Shown one piece after another: positions 55,408-64,000 of a DNA stretch of 64,000 bases. The DNA is taken from positions 124,001 through 188,000 of the forward strand of contig NZ_JALHLP010000002.1 in NCBI RefSeq assembly GCF_022844465.1, read 5' to 3'. This stretch comes from Bradyrhizobium sp. Its GTDB lineage: Bacteria > Pseudomonadota > Alphaproteobacteria > Rhizobiales > Xanthobacteraceae. How positions within the stretch are numbered: position 1 is the stretch's first letter; each line of letters opens with the position of its first letter. Made by a program: the position numbers and the translations under genes. The notes beneath the pieces were generated by a model, which saw only the letters and a list, made by a program, of their open reading frames with translations, had not been told where the DNA came from and searched no databases.

Positions 55408-56022
55408 ATGACCATCCGCCTGCATCGCGGCGACCTGCCGGATTTGTCCCGCTACCGGGATTCGGTGGCGATCGATACCGAGACCATGGGGCTCAACCCG
55501 CATCGCGACCGGCTCTGCGTGGTGCAGATGTCGAACGGCGACGGCAGCGCCGACGTGATCCAGATTCCGGTCGGCCACACCAATGCGCCGAACCTGACGG
55601 CGCTGCTCGCCAACCCGAAGATCACCAAGATCTTTCACTTCGCGCGGTTCGATCTGGCCGCGCTCTACCATGCCTTCGGCGTGATGCCGCAGCCGGTCTA
55701 CTGCACCAAGATCGCCTCGCGGCTGGCCCGCACCTATACCGATCGCCACGGCCTGAAGGACCTGGTGCGGGAGGTGCTCAACATCGATATGTCGAAGCAA
55801 CAGCAGTCGAGCGATTGGGGTTCGGCCAGCCTGAGCGAGGCCCAGCTCGCCTACGCCGCCTCCGACGTGCTGCACCTGCATGGCCTGCGCGAACGGCTCG
55901 ACGCCATGCTGGCGCGCGAAGGCCGCACCCAGCTGGCCCAGGCCTGCTTCGATTTCCTGCCGACCCGGACCAAGCTCGATCTGGGCGGCTGGGCGGCCGA
56001 GGATATCTTCGCGCATTCGTGA
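55408..56022 (+). CDS. rnd: Ribonuclease D-like 3'-5' exonuclease (short form)
   Basis: A 204-residue DEDDy exonuclease without the HRDC domains of E. coli RNase D. Exo I VAIDTETMGLNP (Asp, Glu), Exo II IFHFARFDLAAL (Asp), Exo III QLAYAASDVLHLHGL (Tyr and Asp of YxxxD). It would trim RNA 3' ends in the cytoplasm. The next gene, lptC, begins 124 bases downstream; the order rnd-like then lptC is common in Rhizobiales. Confidence 0.88.
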   Translation: MTIRLHRGDLPDLSRYRDSVAIDTETMGLNPHRDRLCVVQMSNGDGSADVIQIPVGHTNAPNLTALLANPKITKIFHFARFDLAALYHAFGVMPQPVYCTKIASRLARTYTDRHGLKDLVREVLNIDMSKQQQSSDWGSASLSEAQLAYAASDVLHLHGLRERLDAMLAREGRTQLAQACFDFLPTRTKLDLGGWAAEDIFAHS

Positions 56023-56146
56023 TGGAAGCCTGTTGGGGCCGGCAGGCGACCCCGCCGCGTTTCGGTCACACTCCTCGGGCCTCTCCGGGCTGCATCATCC
56101 CGCGGTTTCGGGTAGAATGAGTTTTTAGGCCTCGCCCGGAGCAGCG

Positions 56147-56863
56147 TTGAACCCGACACAGGACCCCGCCTATGGCGCCGTATTGGAGGCCCGCTTTGCC
56201 GCGGCGGACCGCCATAGCCGAATGGTGCGGGCGCTGCGGATCGCGGTTCCCGCCGCCGTGCTGCTGGCCATGACCGCCATCGTCGCGGTGTCGATCTTCA
56301 ACCCGTTCCGGATGCTGCTGCCGAAACTGCCCATCGACATCGGCAACCTCGTGGTTTCAGGCACCAAGATCACGATGGAGTCGCCCCATCTCGCCGGTTT
56401 CTCGACCGACCAGCGGCCCTACGAATTGTGGGCCAAGGCGGCGATCCAGGACTTGACCGCGCCCGATCACGTCGAGCTCAAGGTGCTGCGGGCCAAGGTC
56501 ATGATGGAGGACAGGAGCACGGTCACGATGGACGCCCAGACCGGGCATTTCGACAGCAAGCAGCAGTTGCTGGACCTGCGCAAGGATGTCTTCCTGCAAT
56601 CCTCCACCGGCTACGAGGCCAGGCTCTCGCAGGCCTATGTCGACATCAACAAGGGAACGGTAACCTCGGACGAGCGTGTCGATGTCAAATTGCTCAACGG
56701 CACGCTCTCCGCCGACAGGCTCAGGATCGTCAACAGCGGCGAGGTGGTGCGCTTCGAAGGCAACGTGGTCATGAACCTGACCATGGAAGCCCCAGCGCCG
56801 CCCGAGCCGGAGCCGGCGCCGACGACGCGATCCGTCAACGGCAAGTCCGCCAACACGAAATGA
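56147..56863 (+). CDS. lptC: LPS export protein LptC (TTG start)
   Basis: A 238-residue bitopic inner-membrane protein that takes LPS from LptBFG and passes it to LptA. One transmembrane helix (residues about 28-52, RIAVPAAVLLAMTAIVAVSIF) precedes a beta-jellyroll domain. The TTG at 56147 is preceded by GGAG six bases upstream and no good ATG is available. A Pro-rich end follows; the stop overlaps the lptA start (ATGA). Confidence 0.88.
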   Translation: MNPTQDPAYGAVLEARFAAADRHSRMVRALRIAVPAAVLLAMTAIVAVSIFNPFRMLLPKLPIDIGNLVVSGTKITMESPHLAGFSTDQRPYELWAKAAIQDLTAPDHVELKVLRAKVMMEDRSTVTMDAQTGHFDSKQQLLDLRKDVFLQSSTGYEARLSQAYVDINKGTVTSDERVDVKLLNGTLSADRLRIVNSGEVVRFEGNVVMNLTMEAPAPPEPEPAPTTRSVNGKSANTK

Positions 56864-57540
56864 TCTTAACGATGCATTACTTCTCGCGGGTTTATGCGGC
56901 AGCGGCGTTTGCGTTTGCGCTTGCGCTGATCGCCGCTGCCGAGGCCCGTGCCCAGGGCGCCATGTCGGGCGTGCCGAACGCGATGCAGGGGTTTTCGCAG
57001 AACCGCGACCAGCCGATTCAGATCGAGGCGGCTTCGCTCGAAATGCGCGACAAGAAAAAGGAAGCGACCTTCGCCGGCAACGTCAAGGTGGTGCAGGGCG
57101 ACACCACCATGACCTCGAAATTGCTGGTGGTGTTCTACGATGGCGGTTCGGCGCCGGCGACGCCGCCGCCCGCCAATACCAAAGGGTCGAAATCCGCCCC
57201 GATGCAGTCGGCCACCCCCGGACCCGGCGGCAGTTCGTCGATCCGCCGGCTCGAAGCCCGGGGCTCGGTGGTCGTGACGCAAAAGGACCAGGTCGTGACC
57301 GGCGAAACCGCTGTTTTCGACACCCGCGCCAACCTCATCACCATGGCGGGCGGGGTGGTGCTGACCCAGTGCAAGAACGTGCTGCGTGGCGACCGCCTGC
57401 TGGTCGACATGACGACCGGCGTGTCGCGGGTGGAATCCGACAGCGGCCGGGTGCAGGGCATGTTCGATCAGGCCGGCTGCGGGACCGGCGCGGGCGCTGC
57501 CAAGGGCGCGCCTCCCTCCCTGATCCCCGGGAAAAAGTAA
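56860..57540 (+). CDS. lptA: LPS transport periplasmic protein LptA (OstA-like)
   Basis: A 226-residue protein with a signal peptide (ending AEARAQ). The OstA/LptA jellyroll follows: PIQIEAASLEMRDKKKEATFAGNVKVVQGD, LEARGSVVVTQKDQVVTGETAVFD, GGVVLTQCKNVLRGDRLLVDM. A low-complexity insert (PATPPPANTKG and following) interrupts the middle. It forms the LPS bridge across the periplasm. ATG at 56860 overlaps the lptC stop; ATG at 56872 is an alternative. Confidence 0.88.
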   Translation: MILTMHYFSRVYAAAAFAFALALIAAAEARAQGAMSGVPNAMQGFSQNRDQPIQIEAASLEMRDKKKEATFAGNVKVVQGDTTMTSKLLVVFYDGGSAPATPPPANTKGSKSAPMQSATPGPGGSSSIRRLEARGSVVVTQKDQVVTGETAVFDTRANLITMAGGVVLTQCKNVLRGDRLLVDMTTGVSRVESDSGRVQGMFDQAGCGTGAGAAKGAPPSLIPGKK

Positions 57541-57731
57541 TAAAGATCAATTATTTGAACACGGTCCGGGCGACCCGCGGTTGAAGCGGGTAGCGCGAGC
57601 CTGTATCTACGGGACTGGCACGGCGGCGGTTCCGCTGGGCAGGGAACACCCATTCCTTCATGATTCGCACGCGAAGCGATTCGCCGGCGGGCGTGTCGCG
57701 GGATCACCGTGAAAGGCGTAGGCGAAGCGGG

Positions 57732-58739
57732 ATGGTGGACTTACTCGGCATTTTCCGTCGACGCCCCGCCAAGAAACGCGGTCCGCCGGGATTTGCGCGT
57801 TCGCGCGAGGACATCACGGCGCTCGGCGAATCCCTTGGCGACATGCTGACCAGTCCGGTGCGCGAATCGCCCCCGATGGCGCGCGCGGCGGCGCGGCCGG
57901 GCCTGGAATCGCCGCGGCCGCAGCCCGGTGCCGAACTTTCGCGCGAGGAAAGGCCGCGCTCCCGCCCGCAAGCCGCTAGGACCAATGGCGCGGGTGCCCC
58001 GCGCCCGGTCAAGCGATCGGGCTATCTGGCCGTACATGGCGTCGAAAAGAGTTTCGGCACCCGCCAGGTCGTGCGCGGTGTCAGCATCCATGTCCGCCGC
58101 GGCGAGGCGGTGGGCCTGCTGGGCCCCAACGGCGCCGGCAAGACCACGGTGTTCTACATGATCACCGGGCTGATCAAGGCGGACCGCGGGGCCATCGAAC
58201 TCGATGGTCACGATGTGACGAAGTTGCCGATGTATCAGCGCGCTCGGCTCGGCATCGGTTATTTGCCGCAGGAAGCCTCGATCTTTCGCGGCCTTACCGT
58301 CGAGCAGAACATCCGGGCGGTACTCGAAGTGGTCGAGCCCAGCCGCAAGAAGCGCGAGGCCGAACTCAATTCGCTGCTGGACGAGTTCAACATCGCGCGG
58401 CTACGCAAATCGCCCTCGATCGCGCTGTCCGGCGGTGAGCGCCGCCGGGTCGAAATCGCCCGCGCGCTGGCGACGCGCCCGAATTACATGCTGCTCGACG
58501 AACCCTTTGCCGGCATCGACCCGATCGCGGTCGGCGACATTCAGGATCTGGTCCGCCACCTCACCAATCGCGGCATCGGCGTCCTGATCACAGACCACAA
58601 TGTGCGCGAAACGCTCGGCCTGACCGATCGCGCCTACATCGTTTACGCCGGCGAAATCCTGACCGAAGGCAGTCCGGAAGAAATTGTTAACAACCCGGAT
58701 GTACGCCGCCTTTACCTTGGCGAAGAGTTCCGCCTCTAG
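57732..58739 (+). CDS. lptB: LPS export ABC ATPase LptB with N-terminal extension
   Basis: A 335-residue ABC ATPase. The core starts near residue 98 ([20 protein letters not shown]) and has Walker [14 protein letters not shown]-loop [14 protein letters not shown], signature [16 protein letters not shown], Walker [14 protein letters not shown] and the switch His in [11 protein letters not shown]. The first 95 residues are a basic, Pro/Arg-rich extension not found in E. coli LptB (241 residues). It powers LPS extraction from the inner membrane with LptFG, which are not in this window. Confidence 0.92.
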   Translation: MVDLLGIFRRRPAKKRGPPGFARSREDITALGESLGDMLTSPVRESPPMARAAARPGLESPRPQPGAELSREERPRSRPQAARTNGAGAPRPVKRSGYLAVHGVEKSFGTRQVVRGVSIHVRRGEAVGLLGPNGAGKTTVFYMITGLIKADRGAIELDGHDVTKLPMYQRARLGIGYLPQEASIFRGLTVEQNIRAVLEVVEPSRKKREAELNSLLDEFNIARLRKSPSIALSGGERRRVEIARALATRPNYMLLDEPFAGIDPIAVGDIQDLVRHLTNRGIGVLITDHNVRETLGLTDRAYIVYAGEILTEGSPEEIVNNPDVRRLYLGEEFRL

Positions 58740-58831
58740 TCCCGTCTCGCGTTCGTCAAGCCGTGTACAACGGCTTTGGACTAATATAAGCAAGAATCGG
58801 ACCAACTTTCACGGGAACGATTCTCGCCGCC

Positions 58832-60460
58832 ATGGCACTGTCGCAGAGACTAGAGTTCCGCCAGTCGCAGTCGCTGGTGATGACGCCGCAGCTGATGCAG
58901 GCGATCAAGCTGCTGCAATTGTCGAACCTGGACCTTTCGGCGTTTGTCGAGGAGGAACTGGAGCGGAACCCGCTGCTGGAGCGGGCCAGCGACGGACCCG
59001 AGGCCCCGGTCGCAGGAGAGCCGGTTTCCGAGTTCGCGGATACGGATAGCCACGGCGATGAGCCCTCCGACATGCCAGCCGGTTCAGGTGACGACGGTTT
59101 CGACCCCGTCCAGGACGACTGGCTGAACCGCGATCTCGGCAGCCGCACCGAGATCGAGCAGACATTGGACACCCCGCTCGACAACGTGTTCACCGAGGAG
59201 CCCGCGGAAGCTGCAGCACGCACGGCGCAGGATGCCGCCCCGACCGCCTATACCGAATGGGGCGGCGGCGCCTCCAACGACGATGGTTACAATCTCGAGG
59301 CCTTTGTCGCCGCCGAGGTGACGCTGGGCAGCCATCTGGCCGAGCAGCTTGCCGTGGCGTTCAGCACGCCGGCGCAGCGCATGATCGGACAATACCTGAT
59401 CGACCTCGTCGATGACGCCGGCTATCTGCCGCAGGATCTGGGGCAGGCCGCCGAGCGGCTGGGGGCTTCGCCGCAGGAAGTCGATGCGGTTCTTGCGGTG
59501 CTGCAGAAGTTCGATCCGCCCGGTGTCTGCGCGCGGAGTTTGAGCGAGTGCCTGGCAATCCAGCTTCGCGAGCTCGATCGCTACGATCCCGCCATGCGGG
59601 CGCTGGTCGAGAATCTCGAGCTGCTGGCGAGGCGCGACATCGCCAGCCTGCGCAAACTTTGCGGTGTCGACGACGAAGACATCACCGACATGATCGGAGA
59701 GATCCGCCGCCTCAATCCGAAGCCCGGCCTCAAGTTCGGCGTGGCCCGAACCCAGACCATGGTGCCGGACGTTTATGTCCGGCCCGGTCCGGACGGCGGA
59801 TGGCACGTCGAGCTCAACAGCGACACATTGCCGCGCGTGTTGTTCAATCAGGTCTATTACACCGAACTGTCAAAGACGATCCGCAAGGACGGCGACAAGT
59901 CCTACTTCACGGATTGCTTGCAAAACGCCACCTGGCTGGTCCGCGCGCTCGATCAGCGCGCCCGCACCATCCTGAAGGTTGCGACCGAAATCGTGCGCCA
60001 GCAGGACGCCTTCTTCACCCATGGCGTCGCGCATTTGCGGCCGCTGAACCTCAAGGCGGTGGCGGACGCGATCCAGATGCACGAATCGACGGTATCGCGG
60101 GTCACCGCCAACAAGTACATGGCGACCAATCGCGGCAGCTTCGAGCTTAAGTATTTCTTCACCGCCTCGATTGCGTCGGCCGACGGCGGCGAGGCCCACT
60201 CGGCGGAAGCGGTGCGGCATCACATCAAGCAGCTGATCGATGCGGAAGCCCCGGCCGCAATCCTTTCCGATGATACGATCGTGGAGCGACTGCGTGAATC
60301 CGGCATTGAGATCGCCCGCCGCACTGTCGCGAAGTACCGCGAATCGATGCGCATTCCTTCCTCGGTGCAGCGCCGTCGCGACAAGCACAGCATGCTCGGC
60401 AACGCGCTATCAGCCCCTGCCGCGGCTTCCGACCGGTCGCGCGACACCGCCCCGGCCTGA
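58832..60460 (+). CDS. rpoN: RNA polymerase sigma-54 factor
   Basis: A 542-residue sigma-54. Region I is the Gln/Leu-rich activator-interacting start (QRLEFRQSQSLVMTPQLMQ, LERNPLLE); an acidic region II follows; the core-binding region and DNA-binding helix-turn-helix (LNLKAVADAIQMHESTVSRV) lead to the RpoN box ARRTVAKYRESMRIP. It directs nitrogen-regulated and many symbiotic promoters with -24/-12 elements. Its place after lptB and before hpf-ptsN is the conserved proteobacterial order. Confidence 0.96.
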   Translation: MALSQRLEFRQSQSLVMTPQLMQAIKLLQLSNLDLSAFVEEELERNPLLERASDGPEAPVAGEPVSEFADTDSHGDEPSDMPAGSGDDGFDPVQDDWLNRDLGSRTEIEQTLDTPLDNVFTEEPAEAAARTAQDAAPTAYTEWGGGASNDDGYNLEAFVAAEVTLGSHLAEQLAVAFSTPAQRMIGQYLIDLVDDAGYLPQDLGQAAERLGASPQEVDAVLAVLQKFDPPGVCARSLSECLAIQLRELDRYDPAMRALVENLELLARRDIASLRKLCGVDDEDITDMIGEIRRLNPKPGLKFGVARTQTMVPDVYVRPGPDGGWHVELNSDTLPRVLFNQVYYTELSKTIRKDGDKSYFTDCLQNATWLVRALDQRARTILKVATEIVRQQDAFFTHGVAHLRPLNLKAVADAIQMHESTVSRVTANKYMATNRGSFELKYFFTASIASADGGEAHSAEAVRHHIKQLIDAEAPAAILSDDTIVERLRESGIEIARRTVAKYRESMRIPSSVQRRRDKHSMLGNALSAPAAASDRSRDTAPA

Positions 60461-60525
60461 TTGCGTTCGCGCCAAATCGCGATAGTGTCGATACCCCGCG
60501 TTTGTAGCCCAGTGGAACAGCCAAA

Positions 60526-61113
60526 ATGACCCTTCGAGTGTCCGGTAAAAGCATCAGCGTCGGCGAGACGCTTCGTTCGCGCGTCAGCGAGCGTACCGAT
60601 GAGGTCCTGCGGAAGTACTTCGACGGCAACTATTCCGGGCACATCACGCTGAGCAAGGATGGCTTCGGTTTCCGCACCGACTGCGCCCTGCATCTGGATT
60701 CCGGGATCACCCTGGAAGCCGACTCCAACGCCAGCGACGCCTATGCCAGCGCCGATCAGGCGCTTGCGATGATCGAGAAGCGCCTGCGCCGCTACAAGAG
60801 CCGGCTGAAGGATCGCTCGGCGCGGAAAAATTATGCCGCTTCAGCCGCCATGGCTGAGATGGACGCGCCGAGCTACGTGATCGAAGCGCCGGCGGAGAGT
60901 GATGAGGAAGTCACGGCTTACAGCCCGGTGATCATCGCAGAAGCCACCACCTCGCTGAAGCGGCTGTCGGTCAGCGAGGCCGTAATGGAACTGGACCTGA
61001 CGGGGGCGTCCTGCATCGTGTTCCAGCACGGGTCGAGCGGCCGGGTGAACATCATTTATCGCCGGGCCGACGGCAATGTCGGGTGGATCGACCCTCCCGC
61101 GGTCAACCCCTGA
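60526..61113 (+). CDS. hpf: Ribosome hibernation promoting factor, long form
   Basis: A 195-residue protein. N-terminal S30AE domain (residues 1-105): GKSISVGETLRSRVSERTDEVLRKYF and SDAYASADQALAMIEKRLRRYKSRLK; C-terminal dimerisation domain (residues about 130-195): VIIAEATTSLKRLSVSEAVMELDL, IIYRRADGNVGWIDP. The long form makes 100S ribosome dimers in stationary phase by itself. It sits between rpoN and ptsN. Confidence 0.93.
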   Translation: MTLRVSGKSISVGETLRSRVSERTDEVLRKYFDGNYSGHITLSKDGFGFRTDCALHLDSGITLEADSNASDAYASADQALAMIEKRLRRYKSRLKDRSARKNYAASAAMAEMDAPSYVIEAPAESDEEVTAYSPVIIAEATTSLKRLSVSEAVMELDLTGASCIVFQHGSSGRVNIIYRRADGNVGWIDPPAVNP

Positions 61114-61339
61114 CACCCAGCCGAAGGCATTGACGCCTGTATCTGCCGTACCTATGGATCGCGCCCCAACGAAGCAGGCATCAGGAACCTCGCTTCGGCA
61201 GTTGGCACCGGCCGCGCGTTGGAGTAGAAGCCCTGCAATCGCAACCGGACCCAATCCCGCCTCCTGTCCACCTTGTCGACGCCCCCGTACTAGAACCTAA
61301 TTCGCAAACTCGACGGTTCAATTCACCTCGGAACGCCCC

Positions 61340-61801
61340 ATGACGATTACCGATCTGGTCGCACCCGAGGCGATTCTTCCGGCTTTGAAGGTCATCAGCA
61401 AGAAGCAGGCGCTGCAGGAGCTGGCGGCGCGGGCCGCCGCCCTGAGCGGGCAGAACGAGCGCGCGGTTTTCGAGGTTCTGTTGCAGCGCGAGAAGCTCGG
61501 CACCACCGCCGTCGGCTACGGCGTCGCCATTCCCCACGGCAAACTGCCGAAGCTTGAAAAGCTGTTCGGGCTGTTCGCCCGGCTTGAGCGCCCGATTGAT
61601 TTCGAGGCGATGGACGGCCAGCCGGTGGACCTGATGTTCCTGTTGCTGGCGCCAGAGGGCGCGGGCGCCGATCATTTGAAAGCGCTGGCCCGGATCGCGC
61701 GATTGCTGCGCGATCAGGACGTCGCCAAGAAGCTGCGGGCCTCGCGCGACGCCCAGGCGATCTACTCGGTGCTCGCGCTGCCGCCGGCAAGCGCTGCGTA
61801 A
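61340..61801 (+). CDS. ptsN: Nitrogen-PTS EIIA protein
   Basis: A 153-residue EIIA-Ntr. The phosphorylated His lies in VGYGVAIPHGKLPKLEKL; MDGQPVDLMFLLLAPEGAGADHLKAL is the family's substrate-binding core. It regulates potassium transport, nitrogen and carbon metabolism through its phosphorylation state. The 226-base gap before it suggests its own promoter in addition to that of rpoN-hpf. Confidence 0.95.
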   Translation: MTITDLVAPEAILPALKVISKKQALQELAARAAALSGQNERAVFEVLLQREKLGTTAVGYGVAIPHGKLPKLEKLFGLFARLERPIDFEAMDGQPVDLMFLLLAPEGAGADHLKALARIARLLRDQDVAKKLRASRDAQAIYSVLALPPASAA

Positions 61802-61850
61802 CCAGCGCGGTCGGCGCAGGGGACCGAATCCAGCGATGTCGGGAAAAGTT

Positions 61851-61874
61851 GATGCGCGGACCGTTCCGCGCATC
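61851..61874. terminator. Hairpin after ptsN
   Basis: GATGCGCGGA (61851-61860) and TCCGCGCATC (61865-61874) form a perfect 10-bp stem with a four-base loop between the convergent ptsN and DUF1150 genes. The T tract is poor. Confidence 0.6.
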
Positions 61875-61932
61875 CTGATGCTTTCTGACGGTCGAGCCTG
61901 CGGCACTCGCCGAGGCCTTGCCTCCACTTCGG

Positions 61933-62199
61933 TTAGTGGACGCTGACGGCCTGCAACTCGTTGCTCCATGCATTCGCGACCGCTGCCTCGCGGCTGTCGG
62001 TCAGCATAATCGGCGTGCCGTCGGCGGCATGCAGCGCGAACAGCTTCAGTCCCGGCGCGATCCTCGGCGCCTGCGGGAACAGCCCCGGCACGTCCTCGGA
62101 ACGGACTTGCTTCACGTAGGCGATATGGCCTTCGCCAAGATGGGCCAGCGCCTCGACGGAAACCCTTTCGGTTTCGAACGTAACACTCACATCACTCAT
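61933..62199 (-). CDS. DUF1150 family protein
   Basis: An 88-residue protein: LAHLGEGHIAYVKQVRSEDV, LKLFALHAADGTPIMLTDSREAAVANAW. This small alphaproteobacterial family is regularly encoded right after a small heat-shock protein gene, as here (51 bases downstream of hsp20), so a role in heat stress is inferred. No catalytic motif. ATG at 62199. Confidence 0.85.
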   Translation of the reverse strand: MSDVSVTFETERVSVEALAHLGEGHIAYVKQVRSEDVPGLFPQAPRIAPGLKLFALHAADGTPIMLTDSREAAVANAWSNELQAVSVH

Positions 62200-62249
62200 G
62201 GTCTCGACTCCTCTACAACACCAAGCGGTCGAGTCCGCTCCTGGTTCCA

Positions 62250-62675
62250 TTATTCGTGCTCATTGATAGCGATTGTCTTAACGACCCTTTCAGGCTCCGG
62301 CCTGGCCAGATCGATAGACAACAACCCGTTCTTCAGATCCGCGCCCAGCACCTGCATCCCTTCCGCCAGCACGAAGGTGCGCTGGAAGTGGCGCGCGGCG
62401 ATGCCGCGATGGATGTATTGCCGGGACTTGTCGTCCTGTTGGCGGCCACGGATCAGAAGCTGATTTTCCTCAATGGTTACATCGAGTTGATCGCGGGTGA
62501 ACCCCGCCACCGCCAGCGTGATACGCAGCCGATCGGGCTGACCGTTGGTACGGTCACACCGCTCTATGTTATAGGGCGGGTAACCATCGGCACCCTTGAC
62601 GACCCGATCGAGCGCACGCTCGATCTCGTCGAATCCAAGCAGAAACGGACTGGACAACGAAGGAACACGAGACAT
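62250..62675 (-). CDS. Small heat-shock protein, Hsp20 family
   Basis: A 141-residue alpha-crystallin-domain chaperone. N-terminal MSRVPSLSSPFLLGFDEIER (the IbpA-like F-rich start), core PDRLRITLAVAGFTRDQLDV and EENQLLIRGRQQDD, RHFQRTFVLAEGMQVLGADLKNGLLSIDLA. A short C-terminal tail holds no clear IxI motif. GAGGA precedes the ATG at 62675. No ROSE-type thermosensor can be confirmed by eye. Confidence 0.9.
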   Translation of the reverse strand: MSRVPSLSSPFLLGFDEIERALDRVVKGADGYPPYNIERCDRTNGQPDRLRITLAVAGFTRDQLDVTIEENQLLIRGRQQDDKSRQYIHRGIAARHFQRTFVLAEGMQVLGADLKNGLLSIDLARPEPERVVKTIAINEHE

Positions 62676-62836
62676 CACAAAGTCCTCTCGAAGCGACTTT
62701 GAGGGGCCCTTGCGGCGCCCCATTTAACCGGCCGGTCGACTATCCCGCCCGGTCAAGAAGCAATATGGGGTCGATTTGGGCCGGGTTCAAGCGCCTCTGA
62801 AAGCTGCGTAAATCCGACCGAGGCGGGAGTTTCTGG

Positions 62837-62962
62837 CGTCATTCCGGGATGGTCCGAAGGACCAGACCTCAGGTGTGCAATTGCACACCGGGGAATCTCG
62901 AGATTCCCAGGTGCGCGATTTGCGCACCATAGTTCGCCGCTTCGCGTCGCCCCGGAATGACG
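62837..62962. repeat. Palindromic intergenic repeat (family C, copy 3)
   Basis: CGTCATTCCGGG (62837-62848) and CCCGGAATGACG (62951-62962), with inner palindromes around GTGTGCAATTGCACAC and GGGGAATCTCGAGATTCCC. It ends directly at the 3' end of the ABC ATPase gene. Confidence 0.8.
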
Positions 62963-62965
62963 CAA

Positions 62966-64000
<1,035 letters not shown>

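Noticed and set aside
57612..57632. TGGCAC-containing sequence as a sigma-54 promoter before lptB
   Set aside because: The downstream TTGC element is missing at the required spacing.
58758..58776. AAGCCGT/ACGGCTT hairpin between lptB and rpoN as a terminator
   Set aside because: Only 7 bp, no T tract, and rpoN follows closely; not enough to call a terminator.

Overview
The window is high-G+C chromosomal DNA of a Bradyrhizobium-like alphaproteobacterium (Rhizobiales, Nitrobacteraceae). The evidence is gene order: lptC-lptA-lptB-rpoN-hpf-ptsN, rpmI-rplT-pheS-pheT next to infC, tsaD-gpsA, hemD followed by a mitofilin-like gene and hemY, and hsp20-DUF1150. Several families of dispersed palindromic intergenic repeats typical of this group are also present. 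About 60 protein genes and two tRNA genes can be supported. I see no rRNA, CRISPR array or intact insertion sequence.

Layout. 1-9700: a PQQ-dehydrogenase-like protein with a di-haem cytochrome c, a ketopantoate reductase-like gene, an SDR whose catalytic Tyr is replaced by Phe, a DsbA-fold isomerase, DUF2239 and a glutathione transferase (GST) divergent around paired palindromes, and a ggt plus serine-hydrolase operon. 9828-20015: an MFS transporter, purH, heparinase-like, rsmB, DUF1674, a nuclease, an L,D-transpeptidase and acs. 20381-28115: topoisomerase IB, then the tsaD-gpsA-EVE operon divergent from hemD, the mitofilin-like gene and hemY. 28209-34279: tRNA-Thr, small exported proteins, a polysaccharide deacetylase, two cysteine-rich-repeat proteins, a permuted NlpC/P60-like protein, and a Tat-exported amine oxidase overlapping a Dph6-like gene. 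34276-47594: TauE/SafE, then infC and the rpmI-rplT-pheS-DUF559-pheT translation cluster, a hydrolase, a thioesterase, GST-queG, uppP and an NDUFA9-like gene.

47742-54495: tRNA-Leu(CAG) followed by a compositionally different block (about 50% G+C by eye against 65-75% around it). It carries a small gene with a single-base frameshift, a 395-residue protein of unknown function and a 1379-residue type IIG-like restriction-modification enzyme, all on the minus strand. An imperfect copy of the tRNA 3' end lies at 54478-54495. This looks like a compact defence island and is the most novel part of the window.

54722-64000: a zinc-ribbon miniprotein, a tiny 41-codon gene, ribonuclease D, the LPS export genes lptC/lptA/lptB, rpoN, hpf, ptsN, the DUF1150 and hsp20 pair, and a truncated UgpC/MalK-type ABC ATPase at the right edge.

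Recurrent themes are non-standard start codons (ATT for infC, TTG for lptC, probably CTG for queG), tight translational overlaps, and palindromic repeats that sit at gene 3' ends and sometimes supply the last codons of a protein.
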